A stretch of DNA of 64,000 nucleotides from Baylisascaris procyonis (lineage: Eukaryota; Nematoda; Chromadorea; Rhabditida; Ascarididae): NCBI GenBank assembly GCA_037389465.1, contig JAZARR010000070.1, positions 2,012,501 through 2,076,500 of the forward strand, given 5' to 3'. Every line of letters begins with the position of its first letter. The first letter of the stretch is position 1. The position numbers and the translations under genes are program-made. Under the pieces are notes generated by a model that was not told the origin of the DNA, searched no databases, and saw only the letters and a program-made list of their open reading frames with translations. Shown here piece by piece: positions 1 to 11,962 of this stretch.

Positions 1-277
1 AAGTAATGACCAGTGATAAACGGGAATATACATGCCATAATGCATTAATTTAGGTAAATGAGCTACATCACCGTGCATGAAAGTAAGTAAAATATATACC
101 CTAGGAAAAGAGTTACAAAAATATGTGCATTACGAATAAAGTTGGATAAAATTCTTCAACGATTACCAACGCTTCAAGCAGTTTTATATTGCAAACCACT
201 AATCGATATAAATAAGCCATTAAATTTACTAATGAAACTCATTTTGGATTGCATAGAAAATAAAATCAAATAATAAC
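1..277. other. Intron of the polymerase kappa gene, nothing else seen
   Basis: The last visible polymerase exon ends at a GTTATT donor at 278/277. I read both strands of these 277 bases and found no further exon of the polymerase and no other feature. Confidence 0.6.
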
Positions 278-3200
278 CTCAATAAGAAGACTTATATCAC
301 CAGTTGGATGGAATGTCCTTTCAACACTTATACTTTTACGTCTCGACTCTTTCTCGGATGTAACGAACGACGTATAGGATGTTGATATACCCAATGCAAT
401 ACGTAGAAAATGCTCATATGAACATCGTGTAAATAATAAACTGATTATTGCACGTTTCTCATAGAGATCACCACATTTCTCCACTTCGATACCCTTTAGA
501 ATGGCCTCTGTAACCGCACCGATACCACTTACCTCAAATGAGCCAAAAATTCATCAATGAAAAAGTATGCACCAATTCCTTCAGAAATTCTAATAGTCGC
601 TGAGAGCATTTCTTCCCTTAAAATTGGCGAAACAAATTAGAAAATTGTAACAAACATACAGAAGCGCGCAAAGATTTCTAATGTTGTACTCAAGAAAATT
701 TCAAATGTTCTCTTTAAAAATCATCTAAATAAACGCCCAATTATCGTCAGCTCCGTTTCTATAAAGAATAATATTCATTCAATGGTATAGTTGCAGTGGC
801 CTGCATAAAAATTGCACGTCTTTCCCTAAAATTTTGGCTCTAAAACGCTAATTCCACTTTGTTCCTCCTTTACATCCAGTGAATCAGCTATGGCCATAAA
901 ACATTCAAGTTCCGGCCATAAAACAAATTTTCGAAAGAAGAGGAAGTTAGCGCAGGGTTCTATATCTAAACTTTGACATGAGTACACAGCTCAATTTGCC
1001 CAAAACCTTCATAAGTGCAGTTTTCTAAAAGGATATGATTTCATCGACGCCTTCAGATCGAAACTACTACTCTTTATCGTAAAAAGCCATTTCATATCTT
1101 GTTCCAAAAATTTTGCTCACAAATACAATCCTCCTCTGTTTTATCTCTAGCCTGTTTTAATAGCAATAACATTTCCCCACACCTTCCTTATTGGTAGATC
1201 CCGCATGAACTTCAGCACTGCTTCCTTACTATTCGCTACACGAAATTGCCCATTCGGTTTGTTTATATCCGAACAAATTTTAGCGATCATCGAATTCGGT
1301 GCGATACCTGTAATAAATTTCAATAAGTAATGCATTTCACATCATTGAAAGGTGGGCAACGAATAGGGGGAGGTGCTAAATAAAACTTATTACAATACAT
1401 TCGCATAACTATGACTGTGTTTAGTTTAAGGCCCACTTCACCAAAACAACAAATTTTCAATAATATAACAATACAATGAATTAGCACTATCAAGAGTTAA
1501 AATTTGTGCAACTCACCAGCACTACACGTTAATCCAGTTGCTTGTTCGACGCGGAATCGCATTTCCCTAACGATCTGCAAATAATTTACATATCACTTTT
1601 AAATAAACTATGGAGTTTCATAATGTGGTGCATCGGATAGCAAATTTGAGTTCTATCAAATCGGATTTCCGTCTTATAAGACCCTTCATTTTTTGGTTTG
1701 CATATGAATCACTATGGATGGCGATATTCCCTGTAGAATATCTATGTTGTTGAACGGCTTCTGATGAACAGGAATGGCTATACTCCAAGAAGTTCCCAGA
1801 TAGCGAATTTTTTGATGCCCGATGAAGTTGACTAGCACGCAAATTGGTTAAGCAGCATATCGTTGCTGCAGTTGAACAAACCGTCTAAACGATGACTTAT
1901 CTTCAAAAAATGCCCCTCAGAATCGAATCTTTTGGCGCTGAAAAGAAATAAATGGGAAAATAAGACTGTGAAAAAAAGATGAAAACACAGTCAGAGTTCT
2001 TTAATAGGCGCAAAAAAAGTCTGCATGAGCTAGAAATATGGTGGTCATGAGTTGCAGCCCCATTTGTGAATACTGCTCCGACCATGTGCAGTAAATTTGC
2101 TGGAATAACTTCTTACTAAATAACCAACACCATCATTGAACAATCTCAGGGCGTATTCTCAAGTTATGTTACTACGAATAAAAACCTTTGCATTACATCC
2201 TCATCGAAAGATTTCGCACTGCGAAGACTTACTCAGTAGTGCCCTCCTCTCATTTCGATTTCAACAGAAAATAGCATAACGGTTTGAATCTATATCATCT
2301 ACCTACTAAAGAAATAGCATTTAGTGACACTATAAACGATAGCAATTCATCTGGTGGCATCATCAATGATAACAAATTACTTGATGATATCGCAAATGAC
2401 AAAAAATAACCTCATCAATATCAATGCCAAAGCAAATCATGTCACATACACTTATCCGCATTTTACCACATTTCCCACAAAGTTCTTCTAATAAGTTCGC
2501 ATTCTTCATTTCTTCTCTCTCGTCTTCCCTAAGCAGCGGTAAGCGACAAATGCAATCGCCGGTGTAACGAATTCGGCGTCGTTCCACTGAAATAATCCAG
2601 CATACATACTAATAACGCATTTATCATTTAATTCAGTGAGTATAAAAGAAAATTTTAAATCATAAAATTTAAACGTTTTCTGACTTGAAAATATAAACGA
2701 CTCTGATTTCCCTTCTCTTGATAGTATTTAAGGAAATTATTAAGGAATTTCACAAAACATATTTCACAAAAGACTTGAAATTTTGCAGAAAAGGAACTAA
2801 GAACAATACCAGGTTCGAGACGTGTGAGTGCATACTCACTAATATCGAGATATGCTTCATCCAGACTACCCATTTGGAAATTGCTGTCGTATTCTTCGAA
2901 AACCTTTCTGACCTCAAAAATTTTGATATGATTTCTAATATACACACACTTTCCTGTTGCATAATTAGGGCAATGGCAACACGATGCAAACAAGAATTAC
3001 ATCGTCTCCTTTTTTGTTTTCCGCCCAAATCCCGTTACTTTCCAAGGTTTTTGGAGCTTTTAATTACCCAAAAGATTCAGCATGAACTTCCAAATTATAA
3101 CCAGCAATATTAGCTTACCAAAAAGACTTGACTGCTTTAGTAAGAAGTTTGGGAGGAACGCAAAGGGATGACTTTTAGTATGAGATGGAGATTATTATTT

Positions 3201-5723
3201 TTTTTTAAGAATGGGAGAACCATTACTTTTGATCCGCAGAACATCGAAGGAAAAAAGGAAGAGATGCAATACATGGGAAAGAAAACAGGAAAATGACGCA
3301 TAGATCCCCATGTGATGACACCGTAGCTAAAAACTGACGCCAAAGGAACCCGGACTGGTCACCTCGAAGAGTTACGAGATTATTTGGCCATAAAGAAGCA
3401 CGAGATTGGAAAGATGCCCGTCTTAATCTTCTCACAAGGATTACGATCAACGGCGCCGTGTTACCTGTCCAGCATTCCCCTCCCCCACCCCGTCCTCTTC
3501 TGCCATCATGGGATCACGTTATCAGTAGTACAAATCCACCTGTGCATGCCTACTCGAAAACACTTATCAGTAATACAAATCTAAAAAAATAAGCAAATAA
3601 GAGTGAAATTTCAGTTATAGGAGCCATTTAAGGAATTAGACCTGTTACCTCATGGCTGGCAGCTCGATATTTGTTGAAATCACAAGGTATAATCTTCAGT
3701 TCTGGACATAGCTTACGACCTATGAATCCAGGCATTGCGGCACGAACACCAAACCTCCGTGCTATATAATTTGACGTACTCTACAAATATAACCATTATT
3801 ACAGATTTCCCGAATGTTCCCATGTTTAGATGTTCCAATAGAGGTATATGTTGTCATGCAATCACTGATCGCATCAATGCTCGTATAGTATACCTTAAAT
3901 AGTGAGGCATATGCCAGAAAAATTTTCAGATCCTGATATATCCTTTGTCATCCTTGCATGACAACTACGATCGTAGATTGTTTTCCACTCTAAACGACCA
4001 CTTGGTAAAGGATATCTCAAAAGTAATAGTCAATTCAGTTATCTATTTCATAAATCCATTCGTCTGGTCGCATCCACTTTTATCATTAATTTAGTAAGTT
4101 TATTTATAATAAGTTAGCGTGATAAATGCTTTCGATCATAAAATGAAAAAGCATACCAACATCGAATCTGATCCGACAGCCATCGGCACAGTACGAAGTG
4201 AAGGATCATCTCTCATCTCTACAGCAGCATAGAATGCATCCATATCAATGTGCAATGCAATTCGCGATAAATCCCGTCCCTCTTCCAATGATTCCACAAG
4301 TTCATCCATCTAAAATTTCGACAACAGTGAAACGTAACTCCCATATGAGAACCAACTAAATTTGACTCCAATCTGACTCCAGATGATATATCTTTAGGAA
4401 CCTCCCGGAAACGAAATATAAATAATTATTTGGCAATAAATGCACTGCCATTTGGCAATATAACCTCAACCGCTTGCTATAGCTACATGATTTCACTTCA
4501 CTGAATTTAAACAACGGAAGAAATGAGACGCTAAAGGAATTGAGAGAATGCGCTAAATAAATGAAAATATTTAAAAAAAAAAAAACTACAATGTATTTTA
4601 ACCGATAGAAGGTGGGCTAATTCTAAAAAACGATCGTTAATCTAACATTACAATAGTAAATTAGATGAATAAAAAATTTACTTCACATTGTGCTTTTGCA
4701 ATTTGTTGAGGAGTGAAAGTTGTAAGAAGTTTGCGGTTATTTTCAATACGTGATGTGATACGTTCATTTCGTTTCTTTGCATATTCATCGAAGTTTGGAC
4801 TCGTGTTCTCTTCGATAATTCTCTGGATTCGTTCCTTAAAAATATAAAATGATTGTACCTGGAATATTGAAGAATGGATATTCACAACAAGCAAGAGGAT
4901 AGGACAATTGAAAGAAAAATATTTGCGATGAAGTTGTAGATTTTAGCTGGGGGGTAAAAAATTAATATAATTTAATGCTCAACGGGAGTTAGATCGTAAC
5001 GTGCAATTAGAGGCTTAAATGCTGCGGTACTTACGTCTGTAGGAGGTAGGATGTTAATGGACTAGAGTCTGGGGTTAAGGTCTGCTTGATGAGGGTTCTA
5101 AGATGTTTACGAAAAAATTGGATATATTTTTCGAATCTGCAGCTCGAATATTACGTTTTGAAGATCTGAACAATGCGCTTAGAAAAGCTCAGGCATAAAT
5201 GAAATTTTTTCTATCAGTTTTTTTTTCTTATTTAGGTCCTTTCTTCCTTATTTTAATGGATTTTTTCTTGTATTCTTTGAGGTTTTTTTTTTACTATGAA
5301 GCTTAATTCTCTCTCTTTGGAGCACTTATTTCATGATATGGCCTGTTTAGAAAAATTTGCACTCCCTCCCTCCCCTCTATCTACTTCCTTGAGAAGTTAT
5401 TTCCCTCGAGCGTTCGAACAGGCATGTCAATTGCTAAAGTAGATCGAAAATTTTCATGATAAAATAGAACAACACTATTTTATAACGAGATAAATGTGTA
5501 AATTTTTCGATCAAATGCATAAAAGTAGGCAAATAAATAATGGTGATAAGGTATGATAGCGCTCTTATCAGTAAACGTACATAAACTATCGTTTCTTCAT
5601 TCCCCTCTTTCCTAAGTTTACTAACTAAGGTTTAATTGTGGCTAATTTGTTGTGAGAAATAAATCGGAAAATAACCTTATCAAGGCCGACCATACCGGCT
5701 TTATTATCGTTAAATGTTTGCAT
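278..5723 (-). CDS. polk-1: DNA polymerase kappa (DinB/Y-family), 3' end beyond window
   Basis: Translesion DNA polymerase acting in the nucleus past bulky lesions. Nine coding exons join in phase: 5723-5676, 4834-4682, 4309-4157, 3780-3649, 2912-2810, 2586-2411, 1574-1517, 1307-1183 and 532-278, giving 401 codons before the window ends. Visible family marks are the N-clasp [12 protein letters not shown] (about residues 6-16 with exon 2), the metal-binding [15 protein letters not shown] (Asp89), [27 protein letters not shown] (Asp180/Glu181), [20 protein letters not shown], the helix-hairpin-helix-like VSGIGAVTE, and [11 protein letters not shown] opening the little-finger domain. The start ATG at 5723 matches the usual N-clasp; the frame stays open upstream to an AG at about 5748, so a longer N-terminus is possible. 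Exon 6 carries a cysteine-rich insert unlike the vertebrate enzyme as I recall it. No further exon is visible in 1-277, so the rest of the little finger lies to the left. Family assignment is very secure; individual splice sites are moderately secure. Confidence 0.93.
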
Positions 5724-6195
5724 TGTTGCATCAACGGTATCTTCAGAAAACTGTCTGAAAATATTCAATGAAGATGATATTGCGCTTTATACGAAATGAT
5801 AACGAAGCTGAAAGGCAAAACGGTAACATCTATACGAAAGCCGGCAGAAAAATTTCTCCGGTGCAGCAAATGACTTCCAATCGGGGTGGGAGATGGGGGG
5901 AGGTTCCAACTAAAAACACTGTGGAAGTAGCTTTCATCAAAAACACAATGAAGGATTGAAACGAGGTAAAGGAGTTCTGTGCAAAGATGCGCGAACAATC
6001 CACTCGAATAGATTACGAGAAAGGGGTCGGCGCACTTAGCCAAAAAGAGACGGAGAGAGACCGCGCGCGTCCTCAGCGAGACGGAGAGAGACCGCGCGCG
6101 TCTTCAGCGAGCGACGCGGCACTGGTCACTCTGAAATAAATCGTCGCAATAAATGTGAAAATATACAGTAAGGAAATGAGATTCGAACAACGGAT

Positions 6196-7015
6196 TTCGA
6201 CACATTCGAAAGAGCATTAAAGGCTCTATCAGAATCAAAAATAATCTCGGACAAAAACAAGAACTTTTCTATTAGATCGATCATTTATATGACGTGCAAT
6301 TGAGAAAAATTGCATGGTCATCGATAAATGAGGGCCTATAACTGTATAAAGGAACAAGATTTGGGAAGAGTGAATAGGTACATTCGAAAGAGCATTAAAA
6401 GCTCTATCAGAATCAAAAATAATCTCGGACAAAAACAAGAACTTTTCTATTAGATCGATCATTTATATGACGTGCAATTGAGAAAAATTGCATGGTCATC
6501 GATAAATGAGGGCCTATAACTGTATAAAGGAACAAGATTTGGGAAGAGTGACTAGGTACATTCGAAAGAGCATTAAAAGCTCTATCAGAATCAAAAATAA
6601 TCTCAGACAAAAACAAGAACTTTTCTATTAGATCGATCATTTATATGACGTGCAATTGAGAAAAATTGCATGGTCATCGATAAATGAGGGCCTATAACTG
6701 TATAAAGGAACAAGATTTGGGAAGAGTGACTAGGTACATTCGAAAGAGCATTAAAAGCTCTATCAGAATCAAAAATAATCTTGGACAAAAACAAGAACGT
6801 TTCTATTAGATCGAATTTTTATATGCAGTGCAATTGAGAAAAATTGCATAGTCATCGATAAATGAGGGCCTATAACTGTATAAAGGAACAAGATTTGGGA
6901 AGAGTGACTAGGTACATTCGAAAGAGCATTAAAAGCTCTATCAGAATCAAAAATAATCTCGGACAAAAACAAGAACTTTTCTATTAGATCGAATTTTTAT
7001 ATGACGTGCAATTGA
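6196..7015 (-). repeat. 178-bp tandem repeat ladder, left arm (5 copies)
   Basis: The phrase CATTCGAAAGAGCATTAAA recurs at about 6203, 6381, 6559, 6736 and 6914, a period of about 178 bp. Copies differ at only a few positions, for example CATTTATATGACGTG versus ATTTTTATATGCAGTG. The open frames found in each unit are a by-product of the repeat and not genes. Confidence 0.95.
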
Positions 7016-7461
7016 GAAAAAATAGACGTGCTGACATGTAGAGGCGATGGAAGAAAGAAATCGCTCGTTGAACTATGGAAATCCTATTACTGGTTCGAAG
7101 TGGCAGCCGCTGTCGTTTCTTGGCAGAATCGTCGGTCTCTGTCGTTGAGGTGAAGGCAACATCTGGAATGTTAAATGTAATGATGATCACGACGAAAGCA
7201 TACTACATAAGTAATGGAAGTTTTGTATAGCTTGAATTAATAACATTAAAGATATAATTTTTTCTCTTTCTTAAATTTCGGTGAGTTTGGTGCTATTTCA
7301 ACTGATAGCTTATCGTGGAAAAAATCAGAGATGTGCAGTCTATGTTTGACGATAATGTAGGAAATATAGCCTGCCGAGCCGGATGTAGCTATTTCTTCGA
7401 AGTATCCTTGCCAGATTCCATTCATCCCAGTGTACACGTAGATGTTCAAGTCGAAGCGAAG

Positions 7462-7462
<1 letters not shown>

Positions 7463-7553
<91 letters not shown>
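7463..7553. repeat. (AT)n array, left arm of foldback element
   Basis: About 90 bp of alternating AT with one TAAAT interruption. Its mirror is the array at 7863-7958. Such arrays can extrude cruciforms. Confidence 0.97.
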
Positions 7554-7557
<4 letters not shown>

Positions 7558-7654
7558 GACATGACGCGAATCAAATTTTATTTCCCTCACCCCAGCCTGT
7601 TATGCGCAAGAAAAACAGTTAGACTACGAACTGCTGAGTGCACGCGTCCACAAC

Positions 7655-7765
7655 TAATATATAAATAAATAAATAAATACATATATATATATATATATAT
7701 TTATTTACTTATTTATTTATTTATTTATTTATTTATTCATTTATTTATTTATTTATATATTAGTT
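7655..7765. repeat. (ATAA)n / (AT)n / (TTAT)n hinge at palindrome centre
   Basis: A run of ATAA tetranucleotides, about 20 bp of (AT)n and then TTAT tetranucleotides make the hinge where the two inverted arms meet. The sequence is itself nearly self-complementary. Confidence 0.95.
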
Positions 7766-7859
7766 GTGGACGCGTGCACTCAGCAGTTCGTAGTCTAACA
7801 GTTTTTCTTGCGCATAACAGGCTGGGGTGAGGGAAATAAAATTTGATTCGCGTTATGTC

Positions 7860-7959
<100 letters not shown>

Positions 7960-8399
7960 CTTCGCTTCGACTTGAACATCTACGTGTACACTGGGATGAA
8001 TGGAATCTGGCAAGGATACTTCGAAGAAATAGCTACATCCGGCTCCGCAGGCTATATTTCCTACATTATCGTCAAACATAGACTGCACATCTCTGATTTT
8101 TTCCACGATAAGCTATCAGTTGAAATAGCACCAAACTCACCGAAATTTAAGAAAGAGAAAAAATTATATCTTTAATGTTATTAATTCAAGCTATACAAAA
8201 CTTCCATTACTTATGTAGTATGCTTTCGTCGTGATCATCATTACATTTAACATTCCAGATGTTGCCTTCACCTCAACGACAGAGACCGACGATTCTGCCA
8301 AGAAACGACAGCGGCTGCCACTTCGAACCAGTAATAGGATTTCCATAGTTCAACGAGCGATTTCTTTCTTCCATCGCCTCTACGTGTCAGCACGTCTAT

Positions 8400-9400
8400 T
8401 TTTTCTCAATTGCACTGCATATAAAAATTCGATCTAATAGAAAAGTTCTTGTTTTTGTCCGAGATTATTTTTGATTCTGATAGAGCTTTTAATGCTCTTT
8501 CGAATGTACCTAGTCACTCTTCCCAAATCTTGTTCCTTTATACAGTTATAGGCCCTCATTTATCGATGACTATGCAATTTTTCTCAATTGCACTGCATAT
8601 AAAAATTCGATCTAATAGAAAAGTTCTTGTTTTTGTCCGAGATTATTTTTGATTCTGATAGAGCTTTTAATGCTCTTTCGAATGTACCTAGTCACTCTTC
8701 CCAAATCTTGTTCCTTTATACAGTTATAGGCCCTCATTTATCGATGACCATGCAATTTTTCTCAATTGCACTGCATATAAAAATTCGATCTAATAGAAAA
8801 GTTCTTGTTTTTGTCCGAGATTATTTTTGATTCTGATAGAGCTTTTAATGCTCTTTCGAATGTACCTAGTCACTCTTCCCAAGTCTTGTTCCTTTATACA
8901 GTTATAGGCCCTCATTTATCGATGACCATGCAATTTTTCTCAATTGCACGTCATATAAATGATCGATCTAATAGAAAAGTTCTTGTTTTTGTCCGAGATT
9001 ATTTTTGATTCTGATAGAGCTTTTAATGCTCTTTCGAATGTATCTAGTCACTCTTCCCAAATCTTGTTCCTTTATACAGTTATAGGCCCTCATTTATCGA
9101 TGACCATGCAATTTTTCTCAATTGCACGTCATATAAATGATCGATCTAATAGAAAAGTTCTTGTTTTTGTCCGAGATTATTTTTGATTCTGATAGAGCTT
9201 TTAATGCTCTTTCGAATGTACCTAGTCACTCTTCCCAAATCTTGTTCCTTTATACAGTTATAGGCCCTCATTTATCGATGACCATGCAATTTTTCTCAAT
9301 TGCACGTCATATAAATGATCGATCTAATAGAAAAGTTCTTGTTTTTGTCCGAGATTATTTTTGATTCTGATAGAGCCTTTAATGCTCTTTCGAATGTGTC
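8400..9400 (+). repeat. 178-bp tandem repeat ladder, right arm (6 copies)
   Basis: The same unit as in the left arm, inverted, with TTTGATTCTGATAGAGC recurring at about 8469, 8647, 8825, 9004, 9182 and 9360. This arm has one copy more than the left arm, which displaces the outer ends relative to the central symmetry point by half a unit. Confidence 0.95.
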
Positions 9401-9547
9401 GAAATCCGTTGTTCGAATCTCATTTCCTTACTGTATATTTTCACATTTATTGCGACGATTTATTTCAGAGTGACCAGTGCCGCGTCGCTCGCTGAAGACG
9501 CGCGCGGTCTCTCTCCGTCTCTCTCTTGCGCCTGCGCTTGTGGCTAA

Positions 9548-10417
9548 TGTTACCCTCACCTACGAGAAATACCGCAATGTATAAATATTTTATTTTTGAA
9601 TAATCCCGCGTAAAATCGCTAATTGTAGCTGGAATAGAAAAGATAGCTGCAATAGTTTTACAGGTATGGAACTATGGGAACATAATTAAACACGGGATTA
9701 CTAAATGGATCGAATGAAAACATTTCAAAGGAGGCAAGTTTCTCGAAGAAACGCATCTTTAATTCTAACGACAATCTCTTTATAAACAATTTTGGAGTGC
9801 TATCGTTTTACGACAAATTTCCAAATCACATATACGGTACAATACGGTAAATATATATACGGTATCGAAATAAATTGGATGTTAAATAAGGTTTAGCGAA
9901 AAAGAAGAAACGAAAAACAACGAAACATATGGCGGGAGAGAAATAAATCGAACGATACAAATACTATTCAACGATATTCTTGAATAATATAGCTGCCGGA
10001 TAAATTGTACAAATAATCCACGATTATTGAATTATAAGATTACTTTAATTTATTCCCAACTTATAAAAATGAAGTGGCATCAGAAACGCTTCATTGTTTA
10101 GCATCGTTCTTACTACTTCCTCACTACGTACGTGATGAATAGTAGAGCAGACAATTGATTAGAGAGGCAATCTGCGTCGTTCGACCAAAAAGAGACATAG
10201 AATCTTTGTACTATGAATTTCTGAGCAAAGGGCATTCAAATTATGAAGCTATCTCTTAATGCTTCATCAACCCTAATACATCTAGGGAATAATCTCATGC
10301 TTGGGTAAATATATATCGTTTCAACGAACCATATAAATAAATATTATTCAATTCTTGTAACTTTAATACCATGAGCAGTAACACTGTTGTTTCGCAGAGG
10401 TATGATCGATAGATATA
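9548..10417. other. Intergenic AT-rich sequence, no feature recognised
   Basis: Unique AT-rich sequence between the foldback element and the Penelope-like palindrome. I found no convincing open frame, RNA gene or repeat on either strand. Confidence 0.5.
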
Positions 10418-10482
10418 TTAGTATAATACTTTTTGGTTATGACCATGTAATGCGTCGAGTATAGATGGAATAATAATTTATG

Positions 10483-10515
10483 CTGACGTTTCGGCTCTTT
10501 GAGCCATAATCATAG
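10483..10515 (-). ncRNA. Degenerate hammerhead-ribozyme-like motif, left terminal repeat
   Basis: Read on the minus strand: TGATTATGGCTC, AAA, GAGCC, GAAAC, GTC. Stem II (GGCTC/GAGCC) is perfect and the GAAAC-GTC core half is intact, but the CUGAUGA box reads TGATTA, which should disable cleavage. The inverted copy at 11127-11156 also has a weakened stem. Confidence 0.45.
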
Positions 10516-10635
10516 TAACTAAGCTGAAATTCATCATATAAAATACACTTTTTACGTTTCATAGAGTTGGATGGGTTTCAAACAGATGTGTTAGAGAGCA
10601 CGTATTAAGCATGTCATCACCACTATCTCGATCAT

Positions 10636-10839
10636 ATGCTGCATGCCCAATGGCCAAGCATGTTGCCGAGGTCAAAAACCTTGAGGCTACTAACATTGTG
10701 GTCGAAATACTTGCTCGTGAACAAAGGCACGCTAATCCGCAAGATAAGGGAAGCTCACCTCATAAACTCTCTAAAACCACAGATTAACGGCTGTGTCGAA
10801 TTATCCAACCTCACCAATCTTGTCTCTCGGGAATTCTGA
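10636..10839 (+). pseudogene. Frameshifted Penelope-like endonuclease C-terminal remnant
   Basis: The frame starting at 10636 gives GTLIRKIREAHLINSLKPQ followed by a stop at 10839. The preceding part of the domain (AKHVAEVKNLEATNIVVEIL) lies in another frame at about 10650-10715, so at least one frameshift has occurred. No reverse transcriptase domain remains. A short element with only the GIY-YIG-like end is typical of a 5'-truncated copy; this is inference. Confidence 0.5.
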
Positions 10840-10920
10840 CTCCATTTTTTTTTCTTCTTTTTCTTTTAATTTTTTTTGTCTTTCTTTCCGTCCTCCTTTC
10901 TCTCCCTTTCCCATTTCTAC

Positions 10921-10923
<3 letters not shown>

Positions 10924-11012
<89 letters not shown>

Positions 11013-11017
11013 TATAA
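10924..11017. repeat. (AT)n array
   Basis: Alternating AT of about 90 bp with a single TGT interruption, inside the Penelope-like palindrome just after the coding remnant. Confidence 0.97.
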
Positions 11018-11481
11018 AATTAAACCCTCCTCTGGCACTAGCATTCATATCACATCTGTTTGAAACCCATCCGACTCTATGAAACATAAAGAGTGTATTT
11101 TATATGATGAATTTCAGCTTGGTTACTATGATTATGGCTGAAAGAGCCGAAACGTCAGCATAAATTATTATTCCATCTGTATTCGACGAATTACATGGTC
11201 ATAACCAAAAAACTATTATACTAACTTTAATATCAACAATGGCAATAAGCTTAAAGGTTAAAAAATCCGTTTGTCGATATACTCCAAGCAAATGTTAATG
11301 GCCATCGCTTAGGAACTTGTGAAGGGCAATTTTTTTTACTTCATTTACTTTCATTCGTATTGTAAGGCAATTTATGAGCGTATAAGAAGAGTATTGTCGT
11401 TGAGAGGGGAAGGACCCAGAATGTCCTTAAAAATGTCAAGATGCTTCGTTGACTCTAAAAGTTGTAGGAAGCAGTACTCAC

Positions 11482-11605
11482 CTCACGAACAACCATTGAC
11501 CCAAATGCGGTTCCTTTTATGCGAACGCCGTATGAATCTTTTTGCAGTTGCCGCTAGCATTGCTACTTTCGATGTCATTATCATCATTATTACTTCTGCT
11601 ACTTT
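11482..11605 (-). CDS. Orphan coding exon with apparent 1-nt frameshift, gene unidentified
   Basis: On the minus strand a good acceptor (GCTTTTCCAG, ending 11606) and a consensus donor (GAG|GTGAGT at 11481) bracket 124 bp. The first half reads SSRSNNDDNDIESSNASGNC in one frame and the second half SYGVRIKGTAFGSMVVRE in another. The switch falls at an A5 run near 11540, where one extra A would make a single open exon. This suggests a homopolymer error or a recent disabling indel. Flanking exons were not found and the product is not recognised. It could be chance, since acidic low-complexity frames arise easily. Confidence 0.35.
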
Positions 11606-11900
11606 CTGGAAAAGCAATTTCACTCGCAACAGATAATCTATTTACTTCATTTTTTGAACTTTTTAATAAATTCACTTTTATTAATAAACAGCTGAAAGGT
11701 TACATTTGATAATAGAAATACGATTGAGTAATAACTCTACAGTTTGAGTTCAATTTTAGGTCTTTAACGATGATAGTATTCATACAGTTAAAGTAAGGTG
11801 AAATCTTTTGAAGGAGATGTTTTGATATGTTGATATGAAATATTATGCTACTCGATGCTTCAAGGTGTTTCTTGTAATCGCAACGATAGCACATAATGTC

Positions 11901-11901
<1 letters not shown>

Positions 11902-11957
<56 letters not shown>
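11902..11957. repeat. (AT)n array
   Basis: Alternating AT of about 55 bp in intergenic sequence. Confidence 0.96.

Positions 11958-11962
<5 letters not shown>

Larger units (their letters stand above)
10418..11224. mobile_element. Decayed Penelope-like retroelement fragment between inverted terminal repeats
   Basis: Two repeats of about 173-175 bp, 10418-10590 and 11051-11224, are inverted copies with about 90% identity by eye. Between them, 10600-10840 encodes on the plus strand, in two frames, a peptide like the C-terminus of Penelope-like endonucleases: MAKHVAEVKNLEATNIVVEI in one frame, then about 60 bp later IRKIREAHLINSLKPQIN in another. The family pattern of a histidine-containing segment, then KxREAxxIxxxxPxIN, is preserved but frameshifted. 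A (AT)n array follows at 10924-11017. Each terminal repeat holds a hammerhead-like motif, which is a known feature of Penelope-like terminal repeats. The fragment is non-functional. The class assignment rests on remembered family patterns and was not aligned. Confidence 0.6.

Noticed and set aside
2718..3113. 131-codon plus-strand frame
   Set aside because: Antisense to polymerase kappa exon 5; the minus strand carries the catalytic SLDEAYLD motif.
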